64,000 nt of DNA from Paragonimus skrjabini miyazakii (Eukaryota > Platyhelminthes > Trematoda > Plagiorchiida > Troglotrematidae), in NCBI GenBank assembly GCA_014338405.1, contig JTDE01000896.1:1-64000 (forward strand). Reading direction: 5' to 3'. Each line of letters opens with the position of its first letter. The stretch's first letter is position 1. This document shows, piece by piece, positions 50,868 through 61,233 of this stretch. Under the pieces are notes generated by a model. That model ran no database searches, had not been told where the DNA came from, and saw only the letters and a list, made by a program, of their open reading frames with translations. Position numbers and translations under genes: made by a program.

Positions 50868-50956
50868 TGAGGACATAATGTGTGGTGTGAGAGTATACGT
50901 GTCCCTACCCTATCTATCGCTATTTGTGTGTCATATATAACTCGCATGTTTTACAT

Positions 50957-50997
50957 TTGCGACTGATGAGAGTAAACGAAATGTTAACATATCGCAA
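50957..50997 (+). ncRNA. Minimal type I hammerhead ribozyme of the Penelope-like element
   Basis: In order: stem I strand TTGCGA; core CTGATGA; very short stem II element GAGTAAAC; core GAAA; palindromic stem III TGTTAACA; cleavage dinucleotide TA (cut predicted after 50991); stem I partner TCGCAA, the exact complement of TTGCGA. All conserved bases are present and the cleavage site is allowed. Stem II is nearly absent and stem III is self-complementary, both typical of the minimal hammerheads of Penelope-like elements, which are thought to act as dimers. Confidence 0.82.
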
Positions 50998-51607
50998 CAT
51001 ATGTCTTCTTACTGCATTGACAAATGTTCGTAGACAACAACTGTGTAATCAAAGTAAAAGCGAGATGCAGCGCGAATTGAGAGTAATTTTAAAAATGTCT
51101 TTATGGTATCAGAAGAGGTTTTCACAACGTGGTTTTTATTAGACTGCTTGAAATTTGAAAATTGACAGACAGAACAACGTTTCCGTTAAAATGACCATAA
51201 AAGTGTGAAACGTAAAACAGTCAAAAAATGCCGGAATTGCCGAGCCTAAACTAACCACTGAAAATAAAGCTCACAAGCAAGTGTGGGAGAACTTTTGCAC
51301 ATAACTTGGTCAAATCCAGTATGAGATCGACGGAACATTGGTCCTCAAGACTGGTTCTTAAGACCGTAACCTTAGTGCAAATGCGAATGTTGTCAACAAC
51401 ATGCACTATTCAAAGTCTTTTAAAAGGTAAAGCTGACACTTAGCGTGTCTTATCAAGGAAGAGCGCTTGAAATCTTCTGAAATGAAAGAATTGAAGTTAT
51501 TCATGGGTGGTTCTCGACCTATGGTGTAAATTCAGGCCATTATGTTGTAAACCACGGCTGACTGGCGGCAATAGTGCTTGACCGAGCGACACGTTTTACC
51601 TGGATGA

Positions 51608-51853
51608 TTACGAGCGTTAAATAACTTAGACAAGAGCCTCAGTGAATACAATGGAACAACTGTCAATTCATCGTTGGATAAGGCGAAAGCCATTAAATTC
51701 TGGGAGGGTGTTCTAAATTCAGCATATCCGGATGAAGAACTTAAGAGCCCCCTCAACAAACAGATTAATTTCAATCGTATTTTCCGTGGTCAGCTTCGGA
51801 TCCAGCAACTTGGACAAAGAAAATTCAAATTGTGTAAACAGTGGTACTGCTAG
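51608..51853 (+). other. Unassigned open frame of 81 codons without ATG
   Basis: From just after a TGA (51605) the frame is open to a TAG at 51851. It reads like protein: SLSEYNGTTVNSSLDKAKAI, then KFWEGVLNSAYPDEELKS and NRIFRGQLRIQQLGQ. I do not recognise it. It could be an exon (a weak acceptor AG lies at about 51613-51614), a fragment of another retroelement next to the Penelope copy, or chance. Minus-strand ORF 51532-51774 overlaps it and looks less protein-like. Confidence 0.25.
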
Positions 51854-52609
51854 TAATTGTCCCTGAAGATTCAAGCAAATTATCTCTGACTAATTGTTAA
51901 AACACAGGCAGTTGTCTTCACTCAGGTCCCTCGTTGAAGTATCATTGGAAACCAGTGTGCTAACACTCTGTATGACCCCACCTCTTATCCTAATCGGGTG
52001 GATAACACTCGTGGAATAACACTGAAACACAGACATCCTGAGAATGCAGCTATTAGTTAACTGTATCCGAAAAGATTTTCCTTCGCTTATTTTTGATCTT
52101 CCAATTTATAACGCATGCACTGAGTCGTTGAACTATTCGTCAAAAAAGTGCGCTACTTTACTTTTGCCCTTATTGAGTGGAAATCCACTGTGCGTGATTT
52201 AGCAGTTGGGGGTTTAAATAATTGTTAACAAAGTTGCTTTCATCGTCAAATTTACACCCCGGCTTTATGCGATTGGTGTACACAGCAGATTACGATCAGG
52301 AATTAACAAGGTTCATAGGAGTAACCATGATATCTAACATTTTTACAACTTAATAATCACAAACTATAAGCTAGGATGTGTCCCGGTGACAAAATTAATG
52401 AAACCTTCCTTCTTGAGATTGTTAGTAGGGCGTATATTCCTGAGACCAGCAGTGGGCGTACAGTCAGCTGATTTAAGAGTCACATGGGGGTGATGAGTCA
52501 GCTTAAGCTGAGATAAAACGGGCCAGATAATCTTTACCACATGTCGTTAGGACATTAAACAGAGATCCTAGAGTGTGTCCTTCATACCTGTTTCTGTCTT
52601 ACTGGTTAG

Positions 52610-52819
52610 TAACGACGGTACCTCCGTACAGTATAGTGAAACGGGTAAATTAATTGAGGCATATTTTTCAATTTCACAGGGAAATGAGTATGAGTTGACA
52701 ATCACTTTAATAGATATACTGAGTTTCAACTACAATCAAGGGCCAGAAACCGTTCACAACACTTCTGAACGCTTCCTAATGTGCATAGTGATGGCTGATA
52801 GTAAGAACAGAATTACTGG
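52610..52819 (+). CDS. Candidate coding exon B, possible start of a CP2/grainyhead-like DNA-binding domain
   Basis: The acceptor TTTCTGTCTTACTGGTTAG (AG at 52608-52609) opens a 210-bp exon ending at the donor GG/GTACGT. It enters in phase 2, exactly what exon A delivers; the joined codon is AGT (Ser). The exon encodes SNDGTSVQYSETGKLIEAYF, then SISQGNEYELTITLIDIL and SERFLMCIVMADSKNRITG. From memory of the family, the Y-x-x-Q-G-x-x-Y-x-[IVL]-T-L pattern and the hydrophobic strand followed by a charged D-x-K resemble the first strands of the CP2 domain of grainyhead and TFCP2 proteins (YLNKGQFYPITL and VIMVVF). This is a remote similarity judged by eye. Confidence 0.5.
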
Positions 52820-54714
52820 GTACGTTTACCTACTGTAATTAACAGTTGTGCAAGTTTTCTTGTCTAAGAAAGCTTGTCACCTAATTTATTCGCACGGTTT
52901 CATGGAGAAGCCTGTGATCTAAAACTTTGTTTGAAGAAACACCCTTTCAGCTCAACAAGGAAGAGTTGTTTAGCACTAGCAAGATCAGTACGTCAATACT
53001 AGTTGTAACACGTCAGTGTCGGGATAATTTTATAACTGACCACCACGCACTAGTGTGATAAGGTCATGGGGCATTACATGCAGAGATAAACTGTTTCACG
53101 TGTCACTCAGATATGAGATTAAAAGTGAACGAAAGAGTGCGTTAGTACTATGACAAAATGAGTTTCACGATGTGCCAACAATGAATTTCGGCCTGTTCGC
53201 TACCGATGCATGATGAACTACCGGTTTTATTGTTTGATTTCACGTATTTGTTAAGCATGAGACCATCTGATAAAACCTTTGCAAGATTGCAATATTTTGG
53301 CGGCTTACTTTGGAAGGAACAGCTCAACGTTTGTTGAATTACAAAGGTCTTAGTAGGAAGAAACTTCGGGGAGTATAATTTCATTAATCTATCACAAAAC
53401 AAAGTTGATTGTGTTCTGTTTGACTGAATTAAGTGTAAAACTTGCGGAGGTAACCAATTCAATATGTGTTCCCATTGAAATCACACCTGAGAAAATGCAA
53501 TAAAGGTTTCCAACACTATATCGTTGGCTCCAAACACTGTGGTCCATAAAAATCCGTTATAACAGCTACTAGCAATTACAGACGTTTATGTAAAGCCATC
53601 TTGAAAAATATTTTCACCCAACAGCAAAGTAAACAATCGATTTGCCGCAGAGATAATCATTTTTACTGCAAATCAAAATGTTGCGTTTCCGAAAATTGTT
53701 TTTAATTAATTTAAAACACTGAATGTTTTATTGAATACACCAATAACGATAAAAATGTGGCAAACAGACAATTTATTTTTATGCGCATGGAACTTCATCT
53801 CGATTTTCTTGCTATTCTCTTCAAAACCTTTCACTAAAAAATCATGAAAACATTAATTTTCACTTCAAATTTATAGCATGTTCCACAAGCCAATGCTCGG
53901 CATCGTAAGTAAGGTGTCGATGGGATTAGGTTACCCAATTATTTTTGAGAAGTCAGGCGGTCCGCTTTAAAGTACAATACCCACAAAATCGTAATCCTTC
54001 AAAATTTGATGTCACTGCCTTTGGTTTACCGACAGTATACGTTATAAATTACCCACTAAAAATATTCATTTTTATCCACGCACTTTGAGCAAGTTAGAGA
54101 TAAAAAACTTCCAGTGTAACAAAATGAGCCCCAAACGGATCGTTTGTAGTAACTTGTGGTGACATTTTGTATACACAATTTAACCTAAGATATTGCTGTC
54201 TGCAGGAATAATCTGAGCAAAGTTGGAATTTGGTAGCATTTCTGTTAAACTTTCAGACGGTTTTTTCTTCAAAAACTAGTATCTAAAATGGGGTCTCCCT
54301 CTGAACAAATTCGCCCATAATAGAATATAAACCAAATTCGCTAACGGAAGTATGTACACTTCTTATTCCGGAGACAAAAGATTACAACAAAACAGAGAAC
54401 TTAGGCATTCAAGAATTTGTAATCTTACCACGCAACGGGTGAAAAACTAACACAACACTTACTAAGTGCATCGAATTTGTATTTTAAACATAAAGTTAGT
54501 TTGGGTCTCTTCATTAATTGAACGAAAGAATGATTCGAAATTTTCAAACATTTTGTAGTTTGCACTTATTGACCTATTTGTTCTGGATGCAAAGTTGTCA
54601 CTGTCAAAAAGTTTCTTTTGAAATAACCCAGTACTTGAACCCTGTTTATAAAACTTTATTTTCCGAAAGAAATGTTTTTACTACTCACCTATGATGGTCA
54701 TCTTCATTTGACAG
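52820..54714 (+). other. Putative intron between exons B and C
   Basis: No element was recognised. A minus-strand ORF of 104 codons (53148-53462) shows no family features. Exon B with its best donor leaves in phase 2, whereas exon C is entered in phase 0. Either a small exon is hidden here, or the weaker donor TAC/GTTTAC at 52824 is used, which would give phase 0. Confidence 0.35.
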
Positions 54715-54826
54715 TCCGTCTGTGAATATCACTCGTTTGGTTCATTTGAAAGTGAGTGCGTTCTTGATGAGGGAGTGGAATGGTCATTTGATGAACCCAC
54801 CTGCAACCCTTTTGAATACAGTCTGA
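54715..54826 (+). CDS. Candidate coding exon C, CP2-like segment
   Basis: The acceptor ATGGTCATCTTCATTTGACAG leads into a 112-bp exon ending before GTGAGT at 54827. It is open in the frame entered at phase 0 and leaves in phase 1. It encodes SVCEYHSFGSFESECVLDEG followed by VEWSFDEPTCNPFEYSL. In grainyhead/TFCP2 proteins the matching place has a W/F-H-S, then V-I-D, then an acidic stretch and a conserved Phe; YHS, VLD and SF appear here at similar spacing. Four cysteines in 37 residues would also fit an extracellular Cys-rich domain, which is the main alternative. There is no ATG in this frame. Confidence 0.45.
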
Positions 54827-55738
54827 GTGAGTTCCCCGTTTACCTATTAAGTCTATGAATAACGTACATCTTGGATGATCTCAAAGGATAGTTTTTACAT
54901 CATTGAAAAATTTCAACATATTTTGCCAATCAAAACACGTGGATGACGACCTTAGAAAGTGTATGCATGTACAATCTTACATAAGCCGGAATACAAAACG
55001 ATTTATTTAAAAGCTGGATAATCAAAAGCTTTTGCCAAATAATTACTTCTTGAACGTTTCTATTTTTTCATGACCGTCAGGTTGCGTTCGTTGATTTCAA
55101 GCGTTAGTTCATTTCATCTTGGAGGAATACACTTAGCTGCCATAACGGTTGAGTGACACTAGTGATTTACCTCATTAGCAAAAGCGAATGAGTTGAATAA
55201 TTCTACTTATTTCTATAAAAGTCGGTCAAATAAAACATCTACCTGTAAACTGAGCGGTCACTTTGTTTAGTGAAAGGGCACTTAATATATTTATTCTAAC
55301 TTATGCATGAATAATTTTATCAAGTCAAGAAAAAACAATTATAATGCGTACATAAAATAGTAGGTAGGTTTAAGGTTCCTCGATTATTTTGTAGTCACAT
55401 ACTATAGACGATATACTTAGTTCACCAACATTCTCTTTGACTGCAATATTTTTTAAAGTATCTTTTCTGATGCATCAAAACATTCTGAAAACATGAGAAC
55501 TATTAAGAACGTTTACTATACGTCAAGCCACACGATATACAGGTATATATCTGCCATAGAAAATAATCCACTAAAACTTTGTTTTGTCTTATGTTTAGCG
55601 TTTATAAAAATATATATAGACTAATTACGTTGACATATTGCAAATTTGTCAGCATCTATGGATATTGTAGCTTAAACCTGTATGAGTCACTCATGCTAGC
55701 TGTTTACAACACGAATAAATGTGCATTTTACTTTTCAG

Positions 55739-55839
55739 CGTCAAATCTGAGATGCATCAGCTCGTGGAACGTTGGACGTTTCTCTGTTGTGCTAATGTAT
55801 AAGGAAAGGGAAGATGATGGTTATACTGTATACTCACTG
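55739..55839 (+). CDS. Candidate coding exon D, CP2-like segment
   Basis: The acceptor TTTTACTTTTCAG (AG at 55737-55738) and strong donor CTG/GTAAGT (55840) bound a 101-bp exon. It enters in phase 1, matching exon C exactly (joined codon ACG, Thr), and leaves in phase 0. It encodes SNLRCISSWNVGRFSVVLMY followed by KEREDDGYTVYSL. The segment ISSWNV...FSVVL resembles the conserved [IL]SFxWN/D...VFIxV strand pair of the CP2 domain. The next exon was not identified with confidence. Confidence 0.48.
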
Positions 55840-57225
55840 GTAAGTAAAGCGTCATCAATTGTGAATATTTCTCCAACTTTCGGCTACAGAACAAACGCCC
55901 TTTGATTTGAACCATTGTTTTCAACGGTTGGCTCAAGTTTAACATTCTTCATTTTGGAAACTGTATATTTTGCTTCTAATTATCTAGCCAACTTTGGTAT
56001 GCTGAGTCTGAGTCCAGCCAATGCTTAGAGTTTTCATGAGTGAATCTCTTCGAAACTAACAAATCTTCACGGCTCCTTCCTAGTAATATAATACATAACA
56101 GTGATTGGTAGATTTCAACATGTGGGTTTCAAGACACTCTGCTCGTTGGCCATTTTCACAGATTATTTCTGGATATCGTGTGTTGTAAAGGGATGGGCGG
56201 GTAGGTGAATCCAAACGCAAACCTTCTCAGCTCGCGGAATGACTTTACAGTACAACAAACATAGCCTTACAACATCTGAGCAATCTGTCACTCTTTTTGT
56301 TTTGACTGGTGTGGAAGGCTACATTTTTCGTAATTTGATCTATTTTAAATTTTGGAAAAGTTCTTCACCAGAAATGCTTAGTAATAGCAGGACAAATTTA
56401 AAACGGCTCCGAATATCAATCAATAAGGTGTGCACTTGTTATGGTATACACCTAGACAACGTTGGATTACTGTGTTTGCTGGTGAAAATAGAAGGGTTGT
56501 GATAAAAATTCAAAGATGTAAGCTGTTCAACATATAAAATGAATCATGCCATCGCCATGTTGACTTGTCAATACGGTCTTTATTGTTGCATATTAAGATT
56601 GTATGAACAGATTCAGGTTGTATTTCGAGTTGTTATAATTCGAACATAGGCAGTATGATGATCTGGTAATAAAACCTTCAAAACATCAATTTGTCACTGT
56701 GATGTTACGATAATACTAAAATGAAGATGGGATAGTTGCGTCATCTAAAACGAAAGTCATCAAAATGTTCTTTGAATCACTGAAGCTATCATGAAAAGCA
56801 GGAGATTTCTGTTTCTTGTAGTAGGCCTGAATATATGTTCTAAACATCGCCAACTAGTTCCAAGGTATATAAGACTCAACTTGTTTTTGATTCGTCATGC
56901 GATCCTCCCGCAATTTTTTATGATATTTAAAAATCACCTAAAACTTTACTATGGTCTATGAAAGTGCAATAGCATTCTGAACGCGTAGTTCACCATTGTC
57001 ATTGCTTTACCACAGAAAAAATACAAAATAATTTTCTTGACTTAGTTAGTTTGGCCGAATCATTGTAAATAAACGATCAGCAGAGGTATCATGTACAATT
57101 CGGTTCGTCCTAAAATAACCTTGATGAAGGTTGAGTTAAAGTTTTAAAGTATTTGTTTACCATGGGTTTAGCCGTAAGTGCCAATCATGATCCAGCCCGA
57201 CTTGTACAGTTAATCGTGTCATTTA
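55840..57225. other. No recognised element; likely intron
   Basis: Short ORFs only, the largest 87 codons at 56239-56502 (plus), with no recognised family. It lies downstream of exon D and is presumed intronic. Confidence 0.35.
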
Positions 57226-57345
57226 AGTCCTGTTGGTTTTGTTTCCATGCTAGTCACATGTTTACGACTGATGAGAGTGTGTGAAATGAATTCCTGTGGT
57301 AATTTGTATCTTCTGACTACTCTGTTTAAGGTATTGCGTTGGCGC
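57225..57345 (+). mobile_element. Relic of the Penelope-like element 3' region
   Basis: The stretch CATGTTTACGACTGATGAGA, then GAAATG and TCTTCTGACTACTCTG, parallels the region around the hammerhead of the element at 50867-51050. No coding part is attached. It is probably a heavily truncated or decayed copy of the same family. Confidence 0.5.
57262..57302 (+). ncRNA. Decayed Penelope-type hammerhead
   Basis: TTACGA, CTGATGA, GAGTGTGT, GAAA, TGAATTCC, then TG and TGGTAA. The core is intact and stem III contains the palindrome GAATTC, but stem I has one mismatch and the cleavage dinucleotide is TG, which the hammerhead does not cut. Predicted inactive. Confidence 0.6.
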
Positions 57346-57611
57346 TTTCTTCAAAAACTACCAATAATCGAACTTCAAAGTGAAACCATCTAAAACCACT
57401 CTTGTTCATATAGGCTTAAAGTGTTTAGGTATAAAAGAAATTCAATAACGACGTTGGTGATCGTAGTTTTTGTTCATAAAGAAGCTAATTTAATGAATCT
57501 CAGTGACCAACTTTGAACAAATTAAATAATCTTGTGAGTTAAACATCACCCACAATTGATCGCAGCTGTCGCATCCCCATAGACTTTCCAGTCGACCCCT
57601 TTCGAAAAGAA

Positions 57612-57656
57612 GCACTAGACTCGAGTTTAACTCTCATTAGAGCTCGTCAGTAGTGC
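57612..57656 (-). ncRNA. Hammerhead relic in composite 4, core mutated
   Basis: On the minus strand: GCACTA, CTGACGA, stem II GCTCT-AATG-AGAGT (one G-T wobble), TAAA instead of GAAA, CTCGAG, TC, TAGTGC. Stem I is perfect. The loss of G12 should abolish cleavage; the same TAAA change is found at 5074-5077. Confidence 0.8.
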
Positions 57657-57674
57657 ATATCATCGCCACTGCCA

Positions 57675-57729
57675 GGACTTGAACCACGGACATGCTGTTC
57701 ATGAGGCAACCGTGTTTACTACTTCGCCA
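57675..57729 (-). promoter_or_regulatory. tRNA-like Pol III promoter of SINE composite 4
   Basis: On the minus strand, box A reads TGGCGAAGTAGT (57718-57729) and box B GGTTCAAGTCC (57675-57685). Both fit the tRNA-type consensus, with the same spacing as in composite 1. Confidence 0.7.
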
Positions 57730-57964
57730 TTGACCTCACGTTAGGCACGACTGAATTATCATATGTGAACGCTCAACCACTTTCACTTGTGAGTAATGAT
57801 CAGGTTGCCCGATCGCCTCGAAAGCGAAACTCGAGTCTAGTGCTTCTTTTCGAAAGGGGCCGACTGGAAAGTCTATGGGGATGTGACAGCTGCGATCGAT
57901 TGTGGGTGATGTTTTAACTTGAAATTAACCAAATCCCCGACTACTCATTAGTAATCTTGTGAGT

Positions 57965-60900
57965 GTTCATTTCTTCGACTTCATCGCATAAACCGTTGTT
58001 AAAAATCTCTTGCTTGTACTCATGTACTACATTATATCGGTTGATATTGCGCTTCAACAAAATGTAGTGAGGTACCAAGCGCGAAGTTCTCGTAGCCCAA
58101 TATGACGTATCGAAAGAGACAAAGGGCAAATGCGTGAATATCCGAGTCAACATTGGTTCACTTAATATTTATACACTGTAGAAAGTCAACCACTAAAACG
58201 TAAGGTTACTACACATCACGTAAACGAATACTACTAACATTTCAGTGCGCACGGTATTGTGAGAACGTTTGCAAATTATTTACCAGGTTTGCACCAAATA
58301 AAAATTCATTCTTTGAAACCCAGGCGAGTGTTGCTGGAAATTTAAATACCTCCGAATAAAGGATATTGAACTGCATGTTTTAATTCTGCCTAAATACTCA
58401 TTAAAGCAACACCTTGAAGTCCTACTTGGTCGTTCAACAAGAATATATTCACACCAGCAAATTTGATATAACGTGCGCAGTCACCCTTATCTGTCGTAAA
58501 ATTATCCATAACAAAACTCTGCAAAAGATACAAGATACTGGCCGATTTTCTGACCTTTGTTTCAATCTACTGTTAGATATTGATCCATTCACCACTGTGT
58601 GGCTTATTGTCACAGTTTTTCTTTACAGCCAACGTGAAATAATGGGCACACGTGCCTGAAAATGCGCTGTAATTTGTTAAGATCAACGTGGTTTTTAGTG
58701 TAAATTTATGTTGTTGACATTATTTTATTTTATTGTCAATGACCCACACTAAACTGTAGTTCTCAAGCCGCAGAACGTAAACTGTCTACCTTCTGGGGTT
58801 TTATTGAAAAGTCGAACCAAATGTGAGCAGAATTTTCGCCCGTATTTCCGGTCTTCGAAGACACATGAATTGCACGTTGCTCAACCGGTGGTCGAAGTCT
58901 CAGAAAATACATTGCTAATAAAGCATTGAAACCATTTGAACGATTTTATTTATCAAAATTAAGATAGATCAGAGCATGAACAAAAGATGTTTGAAGTGCA
59001 GAAGAATAGTTCACTGAAGAGTTATTCAAACCTCAATCGCGTTTATTGCAGGACAGTCACGATAATACAGTTTATACTCATTTGTATCGAGTCACACTAA
59101 CTGATATAGCACCACGCATTTGATGACTTCTGGATAAAATAACTTTTATTTGGCTTTGTTTAATCAGCAGTCAAAGGTATCACTGTTTGTGGTTATCCAA
59201 CGTTTGCACTAAAAATAACCGCAACTTAAAGATATTCTAAGAATTTCAAAACTGATCAAAGCCATTTGAGACTGACGTTACATATAATACTTTTTGCAGA
59301 AACGTTTTTTAATATATTCAAACAAGTGTTCAGAATGTAATACATGGTAATATGCAAAACAAAAACCTAACTCAGAGCTCGCATCCAGGAAATAAACAAA
59401 CTCTGTGAATAGTAACTTCGCCTGCAAATCATGACAGAGTTGTTTCGGGAATCCACTTAAATACGAAACATAATCGGGACGTTACGATAACTGGATCTTA
59501 AAGTGAGTTGATCGACTAACAAAAGTTTGTGTACAGTGTACAGTGTGTCGTACAGTTGTACAGCCGATTTCACACCACAACCAACCGAGCTACTCATATT
59601 TGAACGGAAAGTGACGTTCACGACCTCATTACCGGAATGAATGTCTTTTATTGCTGGTATTGTTGGTGAAATCTATTAGCAGTTGAGCGCTTAAACGGTT
59701 GCTTAGATACACCGTTTAGTAACGTAAAATAAAACTGTTGTCATTGGTATATTGGTGAAAACACATCAAAACACTGATAGAATAGCCTTGCTTGAATCAC
59801 AGGTTGAACATCTGAAATATTGCTCTTTTCCAGTTATCTTAAGATCACAAAACTTAATGGATGCCATTGCATGTGTCTAGATGAATGGCAAGTTAATTAT
59901 TAAATTCCACATTATATTCCACTCACTCATTCATTAGTAGACAGAAAGCGAGTAGTTACAAATGCCGGAACTATGCTGTGCCAGTTGGATTTGCTGGAAG
60001 CAGTTTCTACTTCATGTTTTCTACCAAGTTGGAATTTCCTAACTGTTTTGCTCCTAGCCGTTTTCCAAACATCAACTATTGAGTGTCAATTACACCGTTT
60101 CCGTCACAAGATTTTCACTGCAACTTTCAGTAGATTTTACCGCTGCAAATAGCGTCGGTGTGTACATATGTCATGAATGGCCTTTTAACTCATCACAAAA
60201 GATATTTAAAACCTTGTCCGTGTGAATGATAACTTCTGCTTTAACTGTTTGCAAAGGTTTGACACTGAAATTGATAGTGTTGATTGGTTCCATTTATAAT
60301 TATCCATCACAAACACCTAACAGTATGAGCCTACCAATTCATCGTGGTTCTTAAGATTTATACCTGCAGTCTGATGTGATGAAACATTTCATATTGTTGT
60401 GTCTTTCCTATGCGTACTTCATAATTCATTTTTCTTAAGGGTAATGAAGACGAGCATATACAGCCCCAAGCAATTATCCTGATCGAATAAAAACAATTAC
60501 ACACGCATAACTAAGTCACATGTAGCACAATATTGAAGAATTTACGAACAGAGCGAGCAGGCAGTGTCGGCAGCGTAATAAGCATATTATTGGTTAGCCC
60601 ATGTTAACGAAAATAATTCGCGTGAATATAAAAACACATACTAATGGCAAACAAATACGCAATTTCTTATGAGCAGTGACTATGATCGAGCGCTAACGCA
60701 CACGGCACACCAACAGTTCAAAACTACGCAGTAAAATTCGGCATTTGTGTAGAATGAATGGCAATAAAACAGTCTTACTTTGAAACCCTTGAGTAATGGC
60801 TTGGCGCACCTTTTTAAACCAGTGAATGCTCTTAACAGAACAGAGTAATGCAGTGTACAAGTACGATCCACAGTTAACCTGAGTATAAAAAGACAAGAGA

Positions 60901-61233
60901 AAATTGTCCGTTACTCAAGGAAGAGAGGAGTTACTAGGATGGGTCAGGTTAAAAAACGTGTTTCTTAATACAAAGAGTCGAACATCAACAAACAGGTTAT
61001 TCCGTGCTCATTGGAGACCCGCACAGATCTTCTTATGTCATGCGAATTTCTAATTAAAAAACATATTCGCTTCGTTAGTGGTGCCTACTATACGGCCGGT
61101 AGATTTATATAGCATGCATTAGAAATCACTTGAAATGCAAGAGTTCCACTAATGGTTTACAGTTCAGCGAACTTGAGGGGTAAAGCTAACACCAGATATA
61201 AATCATACTAAGTCTACTGTGGAAATCTATTTA
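57965..61233. other. No recognisable gene
   Basis: Short ORFs up to 81 codons on both strands. A 41-bp segment at 58248-58288 has splice-like ends (TTTCAG and AG/GTTTGC) and encodes CARYCENVCKLFT, but it is too short to support. No RNA gene or family repeat was recognised. Confidence 0.4.

Larger units (their letters stand above)
49996..51010 (+). mobile_element. 5'-truncated Penelope-like retroelement with 3' hammerhead ribozyme
   Basis: The element starts abruptly near 49996 within the C-terminal part of the reverse transcriptase. It runs through a GIY-YIG endonuclease and coding end (stop at 50865-50867) to a 3' region carrying a minimal hammerhead at 50957-50997. The order RT, GIY-YIG, then hammerhead in the terminal repeat is the known layout of hammerhead-bearing Penelope-like elements. 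The left truncation is typical of retrotransposition. The exact 3' end is uncertain. It lies within the putative large intron, in the same orientation as the candidate gene. Confidence 0.85.
34773..52609 (+). other. Putative 17.8-kb intron loaded with retroelements
   Basis: The interval between exon A (donor GTAAGA) and exon B (acceptor ending GGTTAG) is phase-compatible as one intron. It holds a 100-N gap, at least four copies of a second tRNA-derived SINE, a 1.6-kb inverted-repeat element and a decayed Penelope-like element, all listed separately. The rest (for example 36300-39483, 39584-41090, 41220-44591, 46218-48685 and 48800-49990) shows only short ORFs on both strands; the largest is 91 codons on the minus strand at 40079-40354, with no recognised family. 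Confidence 0.45.
57540..57951 (-). mobile_element. Hammerhead SINE-like element, composite 4: compact foldback copy
   Basis: A minus-sense unit (57540 to about 57822) is joined to a short plus-sense arm (about 57824-57951). The ends are an inverted repeat of about 88 bp: AACATCACCCACAATTGATC on the left and its near complement at 57888-57914. The element is flanked by a perfect 13-bp direct repeat, TAATCTTGTGAGT, at 57527-57539 and 57952-57964. The plus arm begins inside hammerhead stem II (AGCGAAACTCGAG) and runs through the complete tail (CCCCGACTACTCATTAG). Both arms therefore carry the same 3' region, which simple twin priming on one RNA would not give. Confidence 0.88.
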
